Counted from the stretch's first letter, positions 8,195 to 15,127 are shown. The stretch is 16,142 nucleotides of DNA from CAZEDU01 sp964511185 (GCA_964511185.1 CAZEDU010000116.1:1-16142), one strand, 5' to 3'. Notes: generated by a model not told the origin, from the letters alone. Program-made: numbers and translations.

Positions 8195-8839
8195 TCAAGC
8201 AGTCAAGAGTGCCCGAAGCTTGATTCCCCGGGCGCTCAGCTCCTCGCGCAACGCCGCGAGGGAACGGTGGGCCGGCGCGGCCCCGGAGCGGATGATTCGG
8301 AGGCTCACCTCTTTGGGGCCTACCCGCTCCATCTCGACGCGTGAGAACGCGCCACCTTCGAGCGTCAGGGTAAGGCCGGGGCGGCCTGCGCGAACGAAGG
8401 CTTCCACCCGCTCGACCATCGCCAGCAACGGGTCGGTACGTCGCGCTGGCGTCATGCCCTGCGCCCGGCCCAAAGCCGCCGGGCTTTGCTCCGCGCGCCC
8501 AGCCGGCGGGAGCGGCGCAGGCTTGTCGGACGAGGGAAACGGCGCCTCCTTGGACCGGGTGTCCCGCACCGTCGAAGCGGGCGCCTCAGGCGCGAGCTCG
8601 CGTCCGATCAGCTCGACGAGTCGGTGGCCTTCTCGCTGCTCGTTTCGCTCCAGCCCTTCGCGCCGCTCGACCCCCTGCTGCGCCGCCTGAACGTGCATCA
8701 CCGCCCGCGCGTGCCGCTGCGCCAGCGCTGGGTCGGCGTGAAGGCCGGTCCTGTGGACCGCCTTCCAGGCGTGGGCGAAGGGAAGGGTTTGGGGGGCTTT
8801 GGCTCGCTGCGGGCTGGGAGGGACCTGGCGGACGTTCAT
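8195..8839 (-). CDS. Hypothetical protein with FliK/HrpP-like C-terminal region
   Basis: A 214-residue predicted cytoplasmic protein that I do not recognise with certainty. Residues 1-135 are rich in Ala, Arg, Gln and Pro and likely disordered. The last 75 residues look folded: LTLTLEGGAFSRVEMERVG, then KEVSLRIIRSG, then a helix ALREELSARGIKLRALL. That order (beta strand, short turn, VxM strand, basic strand, LR...L..RGI.LRAL helix) resembles the C-terminal domain of FliK/YscP/HrpP, the hook- and needle-length controllers of type III export. No other flagellar or type III gene is nearby, so this remains inference. It converges with fdxA, with 7 nt between the stops. The start is uncertain: no Shine-Dalgarno, and a hairpin sits directly before the ATG. 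Confidence 0.6.
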   Translation of the reverse strand: MNVRQVPPSPQRAKAPQTLPFAHAWKAVHRTGLHADPALAQRHARAVMHVQAAQQGVERREGLERNEQREGHRLVELIGRELAPEAPASTVRDTRSKEAPFPSSDKPAPLPPAGRAEQSPAALGRAQGMTPARRTDPLLAMVERVEAFVRAGRPGLTLTLEGGAFSRVEMERVGPKEVSLRIIRSGAAPAHRSLAALREELSARGIKLRALLTA

Positions 8840-8854
8840 GCTTCGAAACGAAGC
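8840..8854. repeat. Small perfect hairpin directly before the FliK-like start codon
   Basis: GCTTCG (8840-8845) and CGAAGC (8849-8854) flank AAA, giving a 6-bp stem with a 3-nt loop that touches the ATG of the minus-strand gene. It shares TCGAAACGA with 6661-6669. It may be regulatory or may mark that the annotated start is wrong. Confidence 0.4.
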
Positions 8855-8915
8855 AGCTGCCGTGCCGTGCCCGCGCTTTGGGGCTGGCTTCGCCTCGTCC
8901 CGCTTTCGAGACGCT

Positions 8916-9941
8916 TCAGTGTCTAAAGCCGCCGGGCTGAGACGCCGGCTGCGAGGTCAGATCGTTCACGGCGAAGGGACATTGCTGTGCGGCCCCCGCC
9001 GGAGCCAGCAGCGCCCCCTTGCTCCAGTCGCGATCCTCGAACAGCAGGGCCTCGCGCACCTCGAGCTGCGACACCCCCCGGCTCATCTCCCAGAACTGGC
9101 CCACCACCTTCATTCGCTGACCCTTGGGGAGCTTGGAGAGGTCCACGTACTGCTTGGGCGCGAGCACCGCGGTGATGCGCAGCTTGGGGCCCTTGGGTTT
9201 CTTCTCGATCAGCTCGAGCATCGGGTCGCCCTGGGTCGGCGGCTTGGGCGCGGTCCACTCGAGCACCGCGGTCGCAGCGACCTCGCCCCCCGCGCGGCGC
9301 CTGGCGGGCTGGACGTCCTTCAGGTGAAGCGGGCCCCAGGCGATGCTTCGGAGCAGATAAGTGTCACGGAAGTCCCGCAGCGCGGTCTGCTTCGCCAGGC
9401 TGTTGGCCTTCACCACCTCTTCGTCGTATCGGGCCAAGAGCGTGGGGAGGTTGAAGTAGAGGCTGTCGATGGGCTCGACGCCCTCCTGCAGCCGGCGCAG
9501 CTTCCCCATGTCGATGGTGGGCAGCGCGGGGTTGATCGCCTCGGCGGTCGCCATCCACCCGTCGGGGAGCTTTCGATCGAGCAGCACCCGCCGCACCATC
9601 GCCGCCAGGAAGTTCGCGGCCGGGAACCGCGGGGTGCTCAGCTGGGTGTTCACCGCCTCGAGCAGCAGCGGGTCCACCGTGAAGTTCTCATCGCGCTTGT
9701 GGAAGGACGGCCCGGCCTCGGCGAGCGCGGTGAGCAGCCCCCGCAGCAGGTGCGCGCAGTTGGGGTCGGCGGTGCCTTCGTTGAGCGCCCGGTACACGCG
9801 CGAGCGCAGGAAGCGGCGGTCGACCTCGCTCTCTTCGTACACGGGGGGCTTGCCGCTGCCGAACAGCACGTCCTTCTGCGCGAAGGCGGGCAGGGAAGTC
9901 AGAGCACACAGGGCGAAGAGCGTCGAGCGAAGGGAGAACAT
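8916..9941 (-). CDS. Secreted hypothetical protein
   Basis: A 341-residue protein I do not recognise. A clear Sec signal peptide (MFSLRSTLFALCALTSLPAFA, cleaved before QKDVLFG) makes it periplasmic or secreted. I chose ATG 9941, which gives this signal and has GAGG 9 nt upstream; the open frame extends further only as overlap with the next gene. Residues 40-230 look helical, with segments such as RLQEGVEPIDSLYFNLPTLLARYDEE. Residues 240-320 look like a beta-rich domain (AATAVLEWTAPK, LRITAVLAPKQYVDL, MKVVGQFWEM). Three cysteines survive in the mature part. The protein could act in the envelope, but no catalytic motif is visible. It lies 41 nt downstream of the MFS gene and is probably in the same transcript. 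Confidence 0.8.
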   Translation of the reverse strand: MFSLRSTLFALCALTSLPAFAQKDVLFGSGKPPVYEESEVDRRFLRSRVYRALNEGTADPNCAHLLRGLLTALAEAGPSFHKRDENFTVDPLLLEAVNTQLSTPRFPAANFLAAMVRRVLLDRKLPDGWMATAEAINPALPTIDMGKLRRLQEGVEPIDSLYFNLPTLLARYDEEVVKANSLAKQTALRDFRDTYLLRSIAWGPLHLKDVQPARRRAGGEVAATAVLEWTAPKPPTQGDPMLELIEKKPKGPKLRITAVLAPKQYVDLSKLPKGQRMKVVGQFWEMSRGVSQLEVREALLFEDRDWSKGALLAPAGAAQQCPFAVNDLTSQPASQPGGFRH

Positions 9942-9982
9942 GAGAAAGCGCCTCGAGAGGCTACCACGCCCCCACGCCGCGG

Positions 9983-11134
9983 TTATTCGCGGGGGCCCCG
10001 GACGGCCAGCCAAAGCGCCAGGATGACGGCGAGGCTCTCCACCCCCGCCGCGACGCCGTACAGCCGGTGGCCGCCGACCGAGTCGTAGAGCACGCCCGAG
10101 GCGGCGAACCCGATGACGCCGCCCAGGCCGAAGGTGCACGCCACGAAGAGCGCCTGGCCGCTGACCCGCAGCGCGTCGGGCACCAGGCGGGACACCTGGG
10201 CGATCGCCGCGACGTAGAAGGCGCCGAACGACAGCCCGTGCAAGAGCGACAGCCCGATCAACGGCCACGCCTGATCGAGCAGCGCCATGCCCAGCCAACG
10301 CGCCACGCTGGCCGCGAAGGCGACGACCAGGACCCAACGCGGTGAGAAGCGGGCCTCGAAGGAAGGGTAGAGGAGCATCACCGCGACCTCGGCCGCCACC
10401 CCCAGCGACGCGGAGAGCCCGACCACCCACGGCCCGTGGCCCAGCGCGGTGGCGTGCACGGCGAAGAACGCGTGGAAGGGCGCGCCGGCGATCCAGTGGA
10501 GGGCGGTGCTGGCGAGCAGCAGCCGCAGCGCGGGGAAGCGCAGGAGCGCGAGGCCGGCGAGCGGGTGGAGCCGCTCGAGCGGCTTCGCCGACGGATCGCG
10601 CACCCGGAGGCTGACCAGCAGGTACCCGGCGATCAGGAAGACCACCGCCCAGACCACGGCGCGGTCCAACCGCGTCACCACCAGGCCGAAGACGAACGCG
10701 CTGACGATGAAGCCCAACGAGCCGAACAGGCGCAGCCGCGCGTACGCACCGCCGGTCCGCCGCACGTGCCGCAGCGTCAGGCTGTCGATCATCGGGGTGA
10801 CGGACGTCGTGAAGAACGCGTAGGCCGCGAGCGCCAGCAGCAAGGGCGCGAACTGCTCCGTCACCGTGAGCGGCAGAAACGACGCGAGCGCCCCCAGCGC
10901 CAGCGCGGTCAGGACCTTGTCGGGACGACCGGTGCGGTCCGCCACGTACCCCCAGAACACGGGCGCGACCATCGCGAGCAGCGGGCTGACCGCGAGCAGC
11001 GCGCCGATCTCGGTGGCGCTGAGCCCCAAGCCCTTCAGGTAGCCCGACAGGTACGGCTGCGTGACCCCAATGGTCATGAAGTACGCGAAGTAGAAGGCGG
11101 CCAGCGTCGCGGCGCGCGGCCCGCTCGTCGTCAC
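9983..11134 (-). CDS. Major facilitator superfamily transporter, MFS_1-like (HcaT/nucleoside-symporter group)
   Basis: A 383-residue inner-membrane transporter with about twelve hydrophobic segments in two six-helix halves. GYVADRTGRPDKV is the loop 2-3 motif A typical of MFS proteins. YARLRLFGSLGFI in TM4-5 is characteristic of the HcaT/LacY-like group that includes 3-phenylpropionate permease and nucleoside:proton symporters. The substrate cannot be told from sequence. The start is GTG at 11134 and shares GTGA with the TGA of the upstream Mrr-like gene, a 4-nt overlap implying translational coupling. The secreted hypothetical follows 41 nt later. The three genes therefore look like one operon read from 11646. 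Confidence 0.9.
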   Translation of the reverse strand: MTTSGPRAATLAAFYFAYFMTIGVTQPYLSGYLKGLGLSATEIGALLAVSPLLAMVAPVFWGYVADRTGRPDKVLTALALGALASFLPLTVTEQFAPLLLALAAYAFFTTSVTPMIDSLTLRHVRRTGGAYARLRLFGSLGFIVSAFVFGLVVTRLDRAVVWAVVFLIAGYLLVSLRVRDPSAKPLERLHPLAGLALLRFPALRLLLASTALHWIAGAPFHAFFAVHATALGHGPWVVGLSASLGVAAEVAVMLLYPSFEARFSPRWVLVVAFAASVARWLGMALLDQAWPLIGLSLLHGLSFGAFYVAAIAQVSRLVPDALRVSGQALFVACTFGLGGVIGFAASGVLYDSVGGHRLYGVAAGVESLAVILALWLAVRGPRE

Positions 11135-11646
11135 CGCGGCAACCCGAGGCGGTTGGCCGCGTCCGGCAGGTGGGCGCGGAGCAGCTGCGCGAGCTGGACC
11201 CCGTCGATGAGCTCGACAGGCGAGCCAGCGGAGATCAGCCGCGCCTCATCCGAGAACGTGCCGGGACAGACCACCACGGCCTTGGCCCAGCTCTCGCCGC
11301 GCGCGGTGTCGAGCGCGGCCTGCACCTCGGCGCTCTGCACCGCCCCTGCCTCGGGCGCCAACACGCAGCGCACGTAGATCTGCTGCCCGGTCACCGGGGT
11401 GGGGTCCTGCATCGACAGATCGATGCGCCCCGGCTGCTCGGACCGCGCGGTGGTGGTGAAGCCGAGCTCCGAAAAGAGCCGCTCGCTGATGCTGCCGAGC
11501 TCGGACAGGGTGAGCTTCGTCAACCCCGAGAGCTCGTCGGGCAGCCCCGCGGCCTGAATCGTCTCGGTCGGCCCACCGCGCGCGAAGAGGGCGAGCGACA
11601 AGAAGAGAATCAGCAGGACGACCCCCGCGAGGAGCAGCGGACCCAT
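11131..11646 (-). CDS. Membrane-anchored Mrr-like domain protein, probable inactive nuclease fold
   Basis: A 171-residue protein with one N-terminal transmembrane helix (LLLAGVVLLILFLSLALF, residues 4-21) and a cytoplasmic domain at 45-157 that follows the order of the Mrr restriction-endonuclease fold. SERLFSELGF is the usual E..l..lGf helix, GRIDL holds the first catalytic-type Asp (D76), IYVRCVL is the core strand, AKAVVVCPGTFSDEA the V.vt.g.fs..A strand, and VELIDGVQLAQLL the final LidG..L..l. Active Mrr-type enzymes have Q-x-K in the core strand; here those positions read R93-C94-V95, so the catalytic lysine is missing. The domain may bind DNA or a partner instead. It is the first gene of a probable operon with the MFS transporter. 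No methylase is nearby. Confidence 0.72.
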   Translation of the reverse strand: MGPLLLAGVVLLILFLSLALFARGGPTETIQAAGLPDELSGLTKLTLSELGSISERLFSELGFTTTARSEQPGRIDLSMQDPTPVTGQQIYVRCVLAPEAGAVQSAEVQAALDTARGESWAKAVVVCPGTFSDEARLISAGSPVELIDGVQLAQLLRAHLPDAANRLGLPR

Positions 11647-11698
11647 TTTCGACTGGCGCGTCTAGCACAACGAGGCTTAGTTTCAGGTTCACCTTCAG

Positions 11699-12166
11699 AT
11701 GACGACACCATCGACCCCCGTCACCATCGTCCCGATCAAGGGCGAGGCCGAGCTGATGCAGGCGCTCGCCATTCGGGAAGTCGTGTTCATCGAGGAGCAG
11801 CAGGTCCCCGAGACGGTCGAGCGCGACGCGGAAGACGCCAAGGCGTACCACGTGCTCGCCATGCAGGGCGGCCACGCGGTAGGCACCGGCCGCCTGGTCA
11901 TGCTCCCCAGCCCGCCCGAGGGCGAATCCGGCGTCTGGGCGCAAGTGGGCCGCATGGCGGTGCTGCAGTCGAACCGCAAGGGCGGCATCGGCTCGCTCTT
12001 GATGAACGCGCTGGAAGAGGAAGCGCGGCGCCGTCGGGTGCACGGCATTTTGTTGCACGCGCAGCTCGCTGCGATGGACTTCTACAAGCGCCATGGCTAC
12101 CAACCGCACGGCGCCGTGTTCGAGGAGGCGGGGATGCCGCACCTCCTCATGAAGAAGAAGCTGTAA
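11699..12166 (+). CDS. GNAT-family N-acetyltransferase, YjcF/ElaA-like
   Basis: A 155-residue acetyl-CoA-dependent acyltransferase. The early motif IREVVFIEEQQVPE and the later HAQLAAMDFYKRHGY and GAVFEEAGMPHLLMKKKL are diagnostic of the YjcF/ElaA subgroup. The CoA-binding loop is R93-KGGIGS, preceded by the GRMAVLQ strand. Acceptor substrate is not known for this subgroup with certainty. The gene starts 52 nt from a divergent minus-strand operon. Its Shine-Dalgarno is weak (AGGTT). The CADD-like gene follows after 19 nt, so the two are probably co-transcribed and their functions may be linked, which would be new for this acetyltransferase. Confidence 0.9.
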   Translation: MTTPSTPVTIVPIKGEAELMQALAIREVVFIEEQQVPETVERDAEDAKAYHVLAMQGGHAVGTGRLVMLPSPPEGESGVWAQVGRMAVLQSNRKGGIGSLLMNALEEEARRRRVHGILLHAQLAAMDFYKRHGYQPHGAVFEEAGMPHLLMKKKL

Positions 12167-12185
12167 CCCCCCTTCGGAGGAACAA

Positions 12186-12851
12186 ATGAAGCTCTCGGAG
12201 AAGCTGGCTCAAGTCATCGCGGAACGTCACCTGCTCAAGCACCCGTTCTACCAGGCGTGGTCGGAGGGCCGGCTCGACCGCGAGATCCTCCGCGACTACG
12301 CGGGCCAGTACTTCACCCAGGTCGACTCGTTCCCCCGCTTCCTGTCGGCGGTGCACAGCGGGTGCCCGGACATCTCGGCGCGCAAGGTGCTCCTGCAGAA
12401 CCTGGTCGACGAAGAGCTGCACGGCACCGACCACCCCGAGCTGTGGATGCAGTTCGCCGAAGGGCTGGGCGCCAAGCGCGAGGAGGTGCGCGCCGAGACG
12501 CCGCTGCCCGAGACCCAGGCGATGGTCGACACCTTCTTCGACCTGACCGAGCAGTCCTGGAAGGACGGCCTGTGCGCGCTGTACGCGTACGAGTCGCAGG
12601 TGCCCGAGGTCTCCAAGTCGAAGATCGACGGCCTCAAGAAGTTCTACGGCGTCCACGATGCGCGCACCCTGGCTTTCTTCAAGGCGCACATGCACTACGA
12701 CGTCGAGCACTCCCGTCAGGTCGCGGACCTCATCGACCTGCACGCCGACGAGGACGCCGCCATCGCCGCCACCCGCCGAGCGGCCGACGCGCTGTGGGGC
12801 TTCCTGGACGGCATGTGCCGCAAAGCGGGCATCTCCTGCGCCATGGCGTAG
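12186..12851 (+). CDS. CADD-family haem-oxygenase-like di-metal enzyme, putative para-aminobenzoate synthase
   Basis: A 221-residue all-helical protein of the TenA/PqqC-like fold. It matches chlamydial CADD along its length, for example HPFYQAWSEGRL, FPRFLSAVHSGC, ARKVLLQNLVDEE and YAYESQVP. From memory, C. trachomatis CADD binds two metals through E81, H88, E142, H174, D178 and H181, uses K152, and consumes its own Y27 to make para-aminobenzoate. The counterparts here are E76, H83, E136, H168, D172, H175, K146 and Y22, plus Y38 at the CADD Y43 position. All are present. In Chlamydia this replaces pabA/B/C in folate synthesis; the same role here is inference. GGAGG lies 6 nt before the ATG. 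The upstream GNAT gene ends 19 nt before it, and a glycosyltransferase follows after 47 nt. An alternative is another HDO-family oxygenase role. Confidence 0.88.
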   Translation: MKLSEKLAQVIAERHLLKHPFYQAWSEGRLDREILRDYAGQYFTQVDSFPRFLSAVHSGCPDISARKVLLQNLVDEELHGTDHPELWMQFAEGLGAKREEVRAETPLPETQAMVDTFFDLTEQSWKDGLCALYAYESQVPEVSKSKIDGLKKFYGVHDARTLAFFKAHMHYDVEHSRQVADLIDLHADEDAAIAATRRAADALWGFLDGMCRKAGISCAMA

Positions 12852-12898
12852 GTCCGCTCGCGTCTGACACAGAGCTGCATTAAAGGAGCGGCGGGCCC

Positions 12899-14149
12899 AT
12901 GGCTTTGCCGCTCCCTTCATTGATCCTGCTGAGCTTGGCCGCCTTTGGCACCGCCGTGCTCGTGTTGGGCCTGGTGGGGCTGTGGCGGATCAAGCGGACC
13001 GTGCTGCCGCCGGTCGAGCGCTACCCGAGCTTCTCGCTCATCAAGCCNNNNNNNNNNGCGGCGCAGATCGAAGCGATGGCGCGCGCCGGTGCGGGGCTCG
13101 ACGACGAGCTTCAAGAGAACCTCGAGAGCCACCTGAACCTGGACTACCCGGGCGAGTACGAGATCCTGCTCGGCGTTCGCTCGGAGAAGGACGCGGCCTA
13201 CCCGGTGGCGAAGGCCTTCGCCGACGCGCACCCGGAGCGCGTGCGCCTGGTGCTCCAGCAGGGCGAGCCCGGCCACAACCCGAAGGTCAATCAGCTCATC
13301 ACGCTCACCCGCGAGGCCCGCCACGAGCTCATCGCGAGCACCGACTCCAACGTGCGCGTGCACCCGACGCTCTTGCGCGAGCACGCCGCGCTCCTTCTGG
13401 ATCCGAGGGTGGGGCTCACCAGCCACACCTTCACGGGCGTCGGGGAGCAGCGGCTGGGCGCCTTGCTCGACAACATGACGCTCTGCTCGTTCTGCGCGAC
13501 CAACATCGCCGCGGCGAACGCGCTGTTCGGGCTCGACCAGATCGTCGGGAAGTCGATCGCCATGCGCCGCTCGGTGCTCGCCGAGATCGGCGGCTGGCAC
13601 GAGGTGAAGGACGTGCTCGCCGAGGACCAGCGCCTGAGCGTGGCGCTCCGGAAGCTCGGCCTGCGCACCGCGCTCGGGCCGACGTCGGTGCAGAACGTTC
13701 AGCGCACCCAGCGCTTCGCCCAGTTCTGGGGCCGGCACACCCGCTGGGCGATGATTCGCTTCCGCGTGCTGCAGCCGGTGGTGCTGCTCGAGCCGATTCA
13801 GAACCCGTTCGTGCTCGGCCTCGCGGCGCTCGCGTTCGCGCCCCAGTCGGTGGCCGCCTGGGTGGGCATGGCGGCCACGGGGATCGGCTCCATCGTCATC
13901 ACGCAGCTGAGCGCGCGGCTCACGCGCGGGTACGGCTTCAAGTGGTACCAGCTGCCGCTGGTGCTGGTCCGCGACGTGGCGTTCCTCGCCATCTGGGCGA
14001 GAGGCGCCACGATGCGGTGGGTGACCTGGCGCGGAAACCGGCTGCAGGTGCTCGCGAAGACGCGGCTCGCCAACCCCGACGCCTTGGCGCGCGCGCGGAA
14101 CATTCAAAGGCTGAGCGGAGAGCACCGGTTCGGCGGCAAGCGGCGTTGA
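12899..14149 (+). CDS. GT21-type glycosyltransferase (ceramide glucosyltransferase/HpnI-like), interrupted by assembly gap
   Basis: A family-2-fold membrane glycosyltransferase of about 416 residues that would move sugar from a UDP-sugar to a lipid such as ceramide or a hopanoid. Residues 8-29 are a transmembrane helix. Catalytic motifs follow in the GCS order: D1 in GAGLDDEL (D68), D2 in STDSN (D149), D3 in LAEDQ (E242-D243), and RHTRW (279-283) as the (Q/R)xxRW motif. Two or three hydrophobic segments at 300-345 and 360-375 anchor the C-terminus. AAAGGAG lies 10 nt upstream of the ATG. Ten N interrupt the gene after SLIKP, though the frame is the same on both sides. About ten extra residues after the gap precede D1, unlike relatives. 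Sphingolipids occur in myxobacteria, so a ceramide acceptor is plausible but unproven; no other hopanoid gene is present. Confidence 0.85.
   Translation: MALPLPSLILLSLAAFGTAVLVLGLVGLWRIKRTVLPPVERYPSFSLIKXXXXAAQIEAMARAGAGLDDELQENLESHLNLDYPGEYEILLGVRSEKDAAYPVAKAFADAHPERVRLVLQQGEPGHNPKVNQLITLTREARHELIASTDSNVRVHPTLLREHAALLLDPRVGLTSHTFTGVGEQRLGALLDNMTLCSFCATNIAAANALFGLDQIVGKSIAMRRSVLAEIGGWHEVKDVLAEDQRLSVALRKLGLRTALGPTSVQNVQRTQRFAQFWGRHTRWAMIRFRVLQPVVLLEPIQNPFVLGLAALAFAPQSVAAWVGMAATGIGSIVITQLSARLTRGYGFKWYQLPLVLVRDVAFLAIWARGATMRWVTWRGNRLQVLAKTRLANPDALARARNIQRLSGEHRFGGKRR
13048..13057. other. Assembly gap (10 N)
   Basis: Ten ambiguous bases interrupt the glycosyltransferase gene. The first ambiguous codon is CCN and so encodes Pro. 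Ten is a common placeholder length, so the true gap size is not known from this sequence. Confidence 0.99.
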
Positions 14150-14154
14150 CGGCG

Positions 14155-14517
14155 TCACTCCGCCGGGAGCGCCGGCGGCTGCTCGAAGAAGATGAGCGTC
14201 TTGGTCTGGCTCCCGTCTTCGATGTCCAGACAGGTGATCTCACCCGCTTCCGACAACCGCGCGTAGATCCGCTCGGGCTGAATGATGCGGTGGTCCACCT
14301 GACCTTCGCTGCCCAGGTCGAGCTCGATGGTCCCCTGGGTGGCGCCCTTGGTGTTGAGCGCGATCGAACGGAGCCGAACGGCGCGCGCCAGCACCTGGTC
14401 GCCCAGGCTGCGGCTCACCAGCTCGACGCGCACGCTGCGATCGCGCACCTGCGCGTCGAGACGGCTGAGGTAGCTCGGCCACTGCTGCTGCGAAATCTCG
14501 ATGGTCCGCTGTGTCAT
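14155..14517 (-). CDS. DUF5335-like small protein
   Basis: A 120-residue cytoplasmic protein resembling the DUF5335 family, which has no known function. It starts with an amphipathic stretch ending QQQWPSYLSRLD, has strands rich in Arg/Val (RVELVSRSLGD, ARAVRLRSIALNTKG), then QVDHRIIQPERIYA with the conserved His-Pro segment, and a negatively charged tail. It is short and beta-rich, with no signal or membrane segment. The Shine-Dalgarno decides the start: GAGGAG (14524-14529) touches an ATG at 14523 but is 6 nt from the ATG at 14517, so the protein begins MTQRTIEIS. It lies 12 nt after the CBS-protein stop and is almost certainly in the same operon, as is common for small CBS-linked stress proteins. 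The family call is from recall of its pattern. Confidence 0.7.
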   Translation of the reverse strand: MTQRTIEISQQQWPSYLSRLDAQVRDRSVRVELVSRSLGDQVLARAVRLRSIALNTKGATQGTIELDLGSEGQVDHRIIQPERIYARLSEAGEITCLDIEDGSQTKTLIFFEQPPALPAE

Positions 14518-14523
14518 CGGCAT

Positions 14524-14529
14524 CTCCTC
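14524..14529 (-). promoter_or_regulatory. Ribosome binding site that selects the DUF5335-like start
   Basis: GAGGAG directly abuts the first in-frame ATG (14523), leaving no spacer, and is 6 nt from the second ATG (14517). Only the second has workable spacing. Confidence 0.8.
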
Positions 14530-14952
14530 TCAAGGCCCTTGGTTGTCGCGCGGCACCTGGCTCGCTTGGCCCAGCTCGCCGGCGAACAGCACGAGTAGAT
14601 CGTCCAGCGACACCAGCCCGGTCAGCACGCCGTCGTCCGTCACGATCGGCAACCGCCGGACGCCGCGCTTGCGCATCTGAACGACGGCCCCATCGATGGC
14701 GTCCGACACGCGGGCGATCAGAAGAGGGCTCGTCATCACGCTCGACGCCGAGACGAAATGGGGATCGATGTCTTTCGCGATCACCCGGCACACGATGTCG
14801 CGGTCGGTCACGATGCCCAGGGGCGCGCGCGACGGAGAGACGACCACCACCGCCCCGACGTGATGCTGGAGCATCCGCTCGGAGATCTCACTCACGGTGG
14901 CGTCGGGGAGTACGGAGACGATGGGCTTGCGACAGAAACGTTCGAGGGACAT
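14530..14952 (-). CDS. Tandem CBS-domain protein
   Basis: A 140-residue cytoplasmic protein made of one Bateman pair. CBS1 covers about 8-65 (VLPDATVSEISERMLQHHVG, then PLGIVTDRDIV) and CBS2 about 70-128 (VMTSPLLIARVSDAIDGAV, RRLPIVTDDGVLTGLVSLDD). The (G)(I/V)(V)(T/S)xxD motif GIVTDRD and the LVSLDDL sequence are the adenosine-nucleotide-binding signatures. Such stand-alone proteins bind AMP, ATP or similar ligands and adjust a partner. ATG 14952 is preferred; a TTG at 15018 in frame would add 22 residues but no Shine-Dalgarno supports it, and none is strong for 14952 either. It is divergent from a PRPP synthetase, with 175 nt between the starts, and precedes the DUF5335-like gene. A link to nucleotide or PRPP sensing is plausible, from context only. 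Confidence 0.9.
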   Translation of the reverse strand: MSLERFCRKPIVSVLPDATVSEISERMLQHHVGAVVVVSPSRAPLGIVTDRDIVCRVIAKDIDPHFVSASSVMTSPLLIARVSDAIDGAVVQMRKRGVRRLPIVTDDGVLTGLVSLDDLLVLFAGELGQASQVPRDNQGP

Positions 14953-15013
14953 GTCGTTTGGCTTCAGCAAGGGACGTGCCTCTGAAATGCGCACGCGTGG
15001 GGCCGCGGACAAG

Positions 15014-15026
15014 CGCAACGGTTGCG
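15014..15026. promoter_or_regulatory. Inverted repeat CGCAAC-G-GTTGCG in the divergent CBS/PRPP-synthetase region
   Basis: Perfect 6-bp arms around one base, between the two divergent starts, 62 nt upstream of the CBS gene start and 102 nt upstream of the PRPP-synthetase start. The size and place suit a dimeric regulator. No regulator gene is nearby, and no clear promoter boxes are seen in the rest of the 175-nt region. Confidence 0.4.
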
Positions 15027-15094
15027 TTCACGGCGCTCCTGCGCAATACGCGCGGCTCGCGCTTCTCGACGCAAATCATGTCTAGCTTTGGGTA

Positions 15095-15110
15095 GACCTC
15101 GCTCGAGGTC
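15095..15110. promoter_or_regulatory. Inverted repeat GACCTCG-CT-CGAGGTC before the PRPP-synthetase gene
   Basis: A perfect 7-bp inverted repeat with a 2-nt centre ends 17 nt before the start codon. It could be an operator; in RNA the 2-nt loop would force the stem to open slightly. The putative Shine-Dalgarno GGGG (15117-15120) is just downstream. Confidence 0.4.
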
Positions 15111-15127
15111 CTGCACGGGGTGACGGG

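Noticed and set aside
8799..10088. A 429-residue plus-strand open frame
   Set aside because: It is antisense to the secreted hypothetical, whose signal peptide and ribosome binding site support the minus strand.
11131..11646. A restriction-modification or type IV defence system
   Set aside because: The Mrr-like domain lacks the catalytic lysine and no methyltransferase, helicase or other defence gene is nearby.
12147..14158. Long minus-strand open frames opposite the CADD-like and glycosyltransferase genes
   Set aside because: They are shadows. The plus strand carries clear catalytic motifs, good ribosome binding sites and the conserved protein order.
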